A DNA stretch of 64,000 bases. Source: Meandrina meandrites (lineage: Eukaryota > Cnidaria > Anthozoa > Scleractinia > Meandrinidae). Shown piece by piece: positions 59,785-64,000 of this stretch. The stretch is from positions 24,822,614-24,886,613 of the forward strand of contig OY855913.1 of the NCBI GenBank assembly GCA_963693305.1, read 5' to 3'. Position 1 is the first letter of the stretch; each line of letters begins with the position of its first letter. The translations under genes were made by a program, and so were the position numbers. The notes beneath the pieces were generated by a model. That model was not told where the DNA came from. It worked only from the letters and a program-made list of their open reading frames with translations, and searched no databases.

Positions 59785-60107
59785 CCATATTCTGTTTGAA
59801 TCCTTTGTTATTAATAAGGAATGGGCACATCACTCTGGTTGCATCGAGAGAACGACGCGGAGCGACGAAGGATTCAGTTTATTTAACCGCCACCCGAAGA
59901 TGCGGGGAGGGGTGGGTGGGTCGCAATTTTCGTCCCTCCTGCGGTAACTTGCAAATGATGCTTACTTGATTTCGCAATTACCTTTTAAACTTTTACTAAC
60001 CAATAGGATGGTGCGAGAAATCCGAATATCTCACGGGGGCTTACAAAGTGTTAATTATCGCATAATCATCGGATTCCAACAGAATATGAATATTCAAATA
60101 ACTTTGA
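59785..60107. mobile_element. MITE, PLBD2-B intron 9
   Basis: TSD ATAGTA lies at 59779-59784 and 60108-60113; copy A has the unoccupied GGCAGTATGG (near 27150). The inverted termini share CATATTCTGTT then GGAATCC. 323 bp, non-coding. Confidence 0.78.
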
Positions 60108-60248
60108 ATAGTATGGAGTTTTAATTTCCTCTCGAACCTCGGCGTCGTTTATATGGGGGATAGAAATGAGCAAACATTTTAAAACCTTTGTCGCGTATTT
60201 TTAGGCCGTCAAGTAATTTCAGTTGGTGGTTCAACCTCTCTTTAATAC

Positions 60249-60530
60249 TACGCTTATCAGTTGAGTGTGCAACGAGGGGAGTTTCACGCCCAAGTTTTAC
60301 TGTTAAAACTCTGCTGTTGTCAGGGGTGACAGAGCTAGTTTCCTTTAGAACATCTCGTGCTATTGACGTCATCAGTCCCGTGCGCGCAAAAGGAGAATCA
60401 GAAGTATGGAGATTTGCCGCGCACAACAGACTGATGACGTCAGTAGCACGAGATGTTTCCAATGGAAACTAGCTCTGTAGCCGCTGCCAACAGAAGCTCC
60501 CCTCGTTGCCGTACTCACCTGATAAGCGTA
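60249..60530. mobile_element. Palindromic TIR element, intact copy, PLBD2-B intron 9
   Basis: This is the uninterrupted counterpart of 32513-33300. The ends read inward TACGCTTATCAG on both sides, and the arms cover most of the 282 bp. Confidence 0.85.
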
Positions 60531-60635
60531 ATTACAGTCTCCTTCCAAAAATCTGCAACGTTGTTACCAGAAACAAGTTTATGCCAAGAAACATTGGGCG
60601 TGGAAGAAAGGTTCTAAGTGCGATATAGTGCTTAA

Positions 60636-63382
60636 GAGTCATACTCAGTAAGATTCGGACAATATTAAAAAGTCGCGGCCACGGTACCTCACCGATTTGG
60701 CTGAAATTTTGCATGCAATCATGATTTGGGGTCCTTACTACTAATATGATGTTTTAAAGCTCTATAAATTTTTACTTTGGAAGTTATGGAGACGGCCGAT
60801 TTTGACCGGCTTCCAAGGCTAGCCAATATGGCGGATCAAAGGACTTCTTGTTACTCTATCTCCGAGCCTAACATGACCTTTTAGCAAAAACCATTAACAC
60901 CACCTTAAAGAACTGTCTTTTATCTTTCGTTCTGCATCGAACATTTTGCTAAAATAAAAAGTTTTGATTTTGAACGAGCACAATGTTGTACGGTACTGCC
61001 TAGATGATTTTTCGACTCATAAATTTACACTATGTTGAAAGACCTATATCTCCCATGTTATGTCGATTGAGGACTTACCATTTAACAGAAATGTAGGGTA
61101 TTTATAGATGAATTGATATCAGAAATAAAAAAATGGGCAACTTTATTTGCACGAGAGAAAAAAAATTTATAAGTTACTGTAGTTTGCCGTATGATGCAGC
61201 AATCAACAAAACGTCCTGGGACAATGTGGGGACAAAGCGTTAACATTTTCTTCTTGATCGAAGAAAATGTCAGCAAATTTTGTTTTTAAACGACGATTTA
61301 GTACCCTAAATAAGACGGGAAAATAGTCTGAACAATTTTGTAGACGGCTCTCGGATCACTAATTTGATTTCAGTGATAAAAATAACGAACCGCCTCGAAA
61401 CAACTCCGTGTCAAATATGCACAAAGGAAGCCGACTTCGCAAAAATATCATAAAATATTATTCTGCACCTCAAGACGATCAAAATATGGAATGAAGCGAC
61501 AAAACAGCAACATATTCTTAGAAGACAAGTGTAGTTAAGTATAGATCTAATAATAACATAAAAGATTATAGTCCGCTCAAAAGTAAACAACATCAAGTTA
61601 CAGTACTCTTTGTCACGTATTGCATTTGAACGCTGTTCCTTTGCTTTAGAAATTTCAAAGGTGGACTTACCTTAGGCATTCCAATATTTAACAGTACTCA
61701 TTACAGTTAAGTTAAGTTAAATTCAAGCTTGGCATCATGGCTCTGTGTTTCTGGACGGAATAACGCATGCGACCATGCGACACTGCTAAATAAATAAACT
61801 GCACTTGAAATGAACAAGTTTAGCAATCGCTAAGGGTGGGGAGGTGGGGATCAATTATGCCTCGAAAAACGGGCTGCTGTCGAAGAGCAGGGAAGGTATT
61901 CGCGCACTACGAACTCAACGAACAAAAAGAAAAACCTATTCTGTTATCTTTGTTATTTCTGAATTGGATGAAATGAAATATTTTTGTTTAACCTCATCTT
62001 TTTAAAAGTAGTGTCATTATTGGAATAAGGGCGTTTACCGATGGAATAGTAGTGCTTACTGGTAAAGTTACATGAGCGGGGCTAGTTTACTAGACCAAGG
62101 CTGTGTATAGAATGTATCAGTGGTATGGAAAATAATCTTAGCTTAAAAGTAAACAAAGAGAATTATAGCTACGTCGATATTCCTGTTTCGCATTGTACGC
62201 TGTTCGTTTGCCATCAGTTTCTATGTATTAGTTGACGAATTTCAAGGCTTGACTCACCTTGCGTTTCAAAGATGCTTTTTCACATCATTCAACAATTAAT
62301 TACTCTTAAGCTAATTTAAGCACAAAGAAAAATTTGAGTGTTTGTTTCCGTGTTTTGTAACGCCATATTCCACGAGTTACTACTGATACCTGAATCAGCA
62401 CTTGAAATGAACAACCACGGGTCGGAAAATTTTATTATTGAGGGGGGGAGGGGGGGGGGGGGGGCGGGGGACGAGATGGGGAATTCCCTTTGACACGAAT
62501 CAAAGGGAAAACAAAACACAAAACAATCCGTAAGTGGCTACTTTTGGAATCTTAAAATAAACAAAAATATATTTTTAAACTTTCAAATGGAAAATATTCT
62601 TGCTAGACAGGTGGAAAAAATATAATTAGGAAAATTAGCTAACATATAATTTAAATGAAGTGGTCTGTTCCCTTAAACACTATAAAGCGGTTTTATGTAT
62701 AGCACCAAAAAAAAAAATGTATTAAATAAAAGAAACACGGCTTCCGTAAAAACTAATGCAATTCCTACGACGATGCCATGGTGACTTCCTAAAAACTCTG
62801 ATGCGCCCCTCCCAGGGGCATGGGCATAAAATAAATGAGAACAAGTAAACAAAAGGAAAATAAACCTGGAAACAAAACCTGTACTTCTGATATTTTAGGG
62901 GACAGAGTTCACAAAAATCGACAAAATACTCCTAGGGAACAAGGGAACACAAGGGAAATTTTTGGGGAACAAGGGAACATGGACTCCTTCCTACACCCCC
63001 ACCCCCCGCCCCTGCTGGGAGGGGCTCTCTCTGATGATCTGTTGTTACAAAACATTTAACCTGATCATGTAATCTTCTCAAAAGTAACATTACTGCCTGA
63101 ATAGACCAAGCGTTTTTAGACTCATCTGTCAACAGCTTGAAGGCCTTGACACTATTAATGAAGTTCATTTATGTGGCGTTCTAACTTAATATACATGTAC
63201 TTCTAATATACATGTATTAAGTTCTAAGTTAACAGTTTTAATACTGCTATCACCCGATATAGGAAGAGGAAGCAGTTGGTAGTAGGAAAAGGAGTGATCC
63301 CAGCAAGCTGCACCTCTAGATAGCAAAGCAACTCTACACAATCTATTTAGAACCGTATGCGGACACAATCAAAATGCTGTGC
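60636..63382. other. Region right of the duplication breakpoint, no recognised gene
   Basis: The sequence immediately after the TTAA at 60632-60635 begins GAGTCATACTCAG and is unrelated to PLBD2 intron 9. Two diverged segments about 570-600 bp apart look like an old tandem duplication (AAAAGTAAACAA at about 61578 and 62145; GCACTTGAAATGAACAA at 61801 and 62398). The part next to 63383 is probably the 3' UTR of the downstream gene. Confidence 0.5.
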
Positions 63383-64000
63383 TCAGTTTGCAGGTAGCTT
63401 GTCAAAGCAAGAACAACTTCGCACATGTTTCTCCAATATTTCAATGTATGGTGCTTTCCGGCGTGGTACTTTTTGCCCCTTCGAACTGACATCCAGCTCA
63501 AACTTGCAACAAATGTCTTGAAGTACGGGTACTGTTAACTTACTCAGCTTTTTCCTAGCAACGAGATCACAAAGGTCATAGCCGTCATAGGTGAGTGGAT
63601 GATCTGGTTGTGTTTGCTCTATTACTTCATTTCGCACGCTTTCCATGGCATCTTCAACTTGAGCTGCCACGAAGTCTTCCTCAGCTTGTACCGTTGCTTG
63701 ATTCTTGGATTTTGCTCTACGGGAAAAGTAGCCTCGAATCTGGGTGGCAGACAGTAGTTCTTCAGTTGTGAACTGTCGTTGCCCATCGCTGCTTCTGGCT
63801 ACTCTCATTTGTCGAGCTACAGTCACGGGATCAAGTTTTCGTCCCGTTGTCTCACCGATTGTGAACTTTTCTTCGAGAAAACCCTTTTGTTTCTCACTGA
63901 AAGGCTTCGACTTTTTGGTTAATTTCAACGCCCAACCCGTATCCAATATGCTGTTTGGCGATGATGGTGAGAAAACCGCCGCCGTTTCCGTAGTTGCTAT
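63383..64000 (-). CDS. Uncharacterised protein, C-terminal exon (5' end off window)
   Basis: An open frame from the window edge to TGA at 63383-63385, at least 205 codons, with no need for a start inside. Visible blocks are GWALKL, KPFSEKQKGFLEEKF, RKLDPVTVARQMRVAR, TEELLSATQIRGYFSRRAKS and a Cys-rich end CSCF. The pattern of short helices with QIRGYFSR resembles a C-terminal domain I remember from many uncharacterised cnidarian and mollusc proteins, some with zinc fingers. That is memory, not a search. Function unknown; it could be a host gene or belong to a mobile element. Confidence 0.6.
   Translation of the reverse strand: MATTETAAVFSPSSPNSILDTGWALKLTKKSKPFSEKQKGFLEEKFTIGETTGRKLDPVTVARQMRVARSSDGQRQFTTEELLSATQIRGYFSRRAKSKNQATVQAEEDFVAAQVEDAMESVRNEVIEQTQPDHPLTYDGYDLCDLVARKKLSKLTVPVLQDICCKFELDVSSKGQKVPRRKAPYIEILEKHVRSCSCFDKLPAN

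Larger units (their letters stand above)
35039..60635 (+). repeat. Segmental duplication, unit B
   Basis: Second copy of 13649-33405, direct orientation. It contains the PHETA 5' fragment, the shared promoter and PLBD2 exons 1-9. It carries at least eight insertion loci absent from unit A, including the seven-level nest. Homology stops at a TTAA (60632-60635). Confidence 0.92.

Noticed and set aside
60121..60472. Frames over the palindrome in intron 9 of copy B
   Set aside because: They are mirrored across the palindrome and unrelated to PLBD2.

Overview
This looks like invertebrate animal nuclear DNA, most likely an anthozoan cnidarian and plausibly a reef coral. The signs are short conserved exons with GT-AG introns, orthologues of vertebrate endolysosomal genes, and very many short terminal-inverted-repeat (TIR) elements, foldback elements and A+T-rich introns. 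The species is inferred; no search could be run. Nothing prokaryotic and no CRISPR array is present.

Layout. 1-11499 (minus): the 5' half of an ANKFY1 (Rabankyrin-5) gene. Twelve exons can be placed with every splice phase consistent, and the 3' part with the FYVE domain lies off the left edge. Its first intron holds a 2.2 kb Mutator-like element with a PHD-finger gene. 12712-13896 (minus): an intronless PH-domain gene of the Sesquipedalian/PHETA family. 14149-34311 (plus): a complete 11-exon PLBD2-type phospholipase B-like gene (copy A, 549 residues), head-to-head with PHETA across about 250 bp that contains a CACGTG site of CLEAR type. 35039-60635: a second, direct copy of the block from the 5' part of PHETA to PLBD2 intron 9. 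It contains a broken PHETA 5' fragment and PLBD2 copy B with nine intact exons but not exons 10 and 11. 63383-64000 (minus): the 3' end of an unrecognised gene whose start is off the right edge.

The two PLBD2 copies act as each other's empty-site control. By reading the introns side by side, at least sixteen insertion loci can be assigned to one copy only, many with exact target-site duplications (TSDs). The most striking is a nest of seven elements, one inside another, at 35472-46026. It sits between the duplicated promoter and the first exon of copy B. The nest mixes Mutator-like (7-9 bp TSD), PIF/Harbinger-like (TTA), piggyBac-like (TTAA) and Helentron-like (T^T) insertions. Copy A carries a nearly full-length L1/Tx1-like LINE with frameshifts, a 1.6 kb near-perfect palindrome, a 1.4 kb foldback built of short iterated motifs, a Helentron-like element and several TTAA-flanked elements.

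ANKFY1 (early endosome/macropinosome), PHETA (endosome to Golgi, OCRL partner) and PLBD2 (lysosomal lumen) all act in the endolysosomal pathway. Whether their proximity is meaningful cannot be judged from one window.
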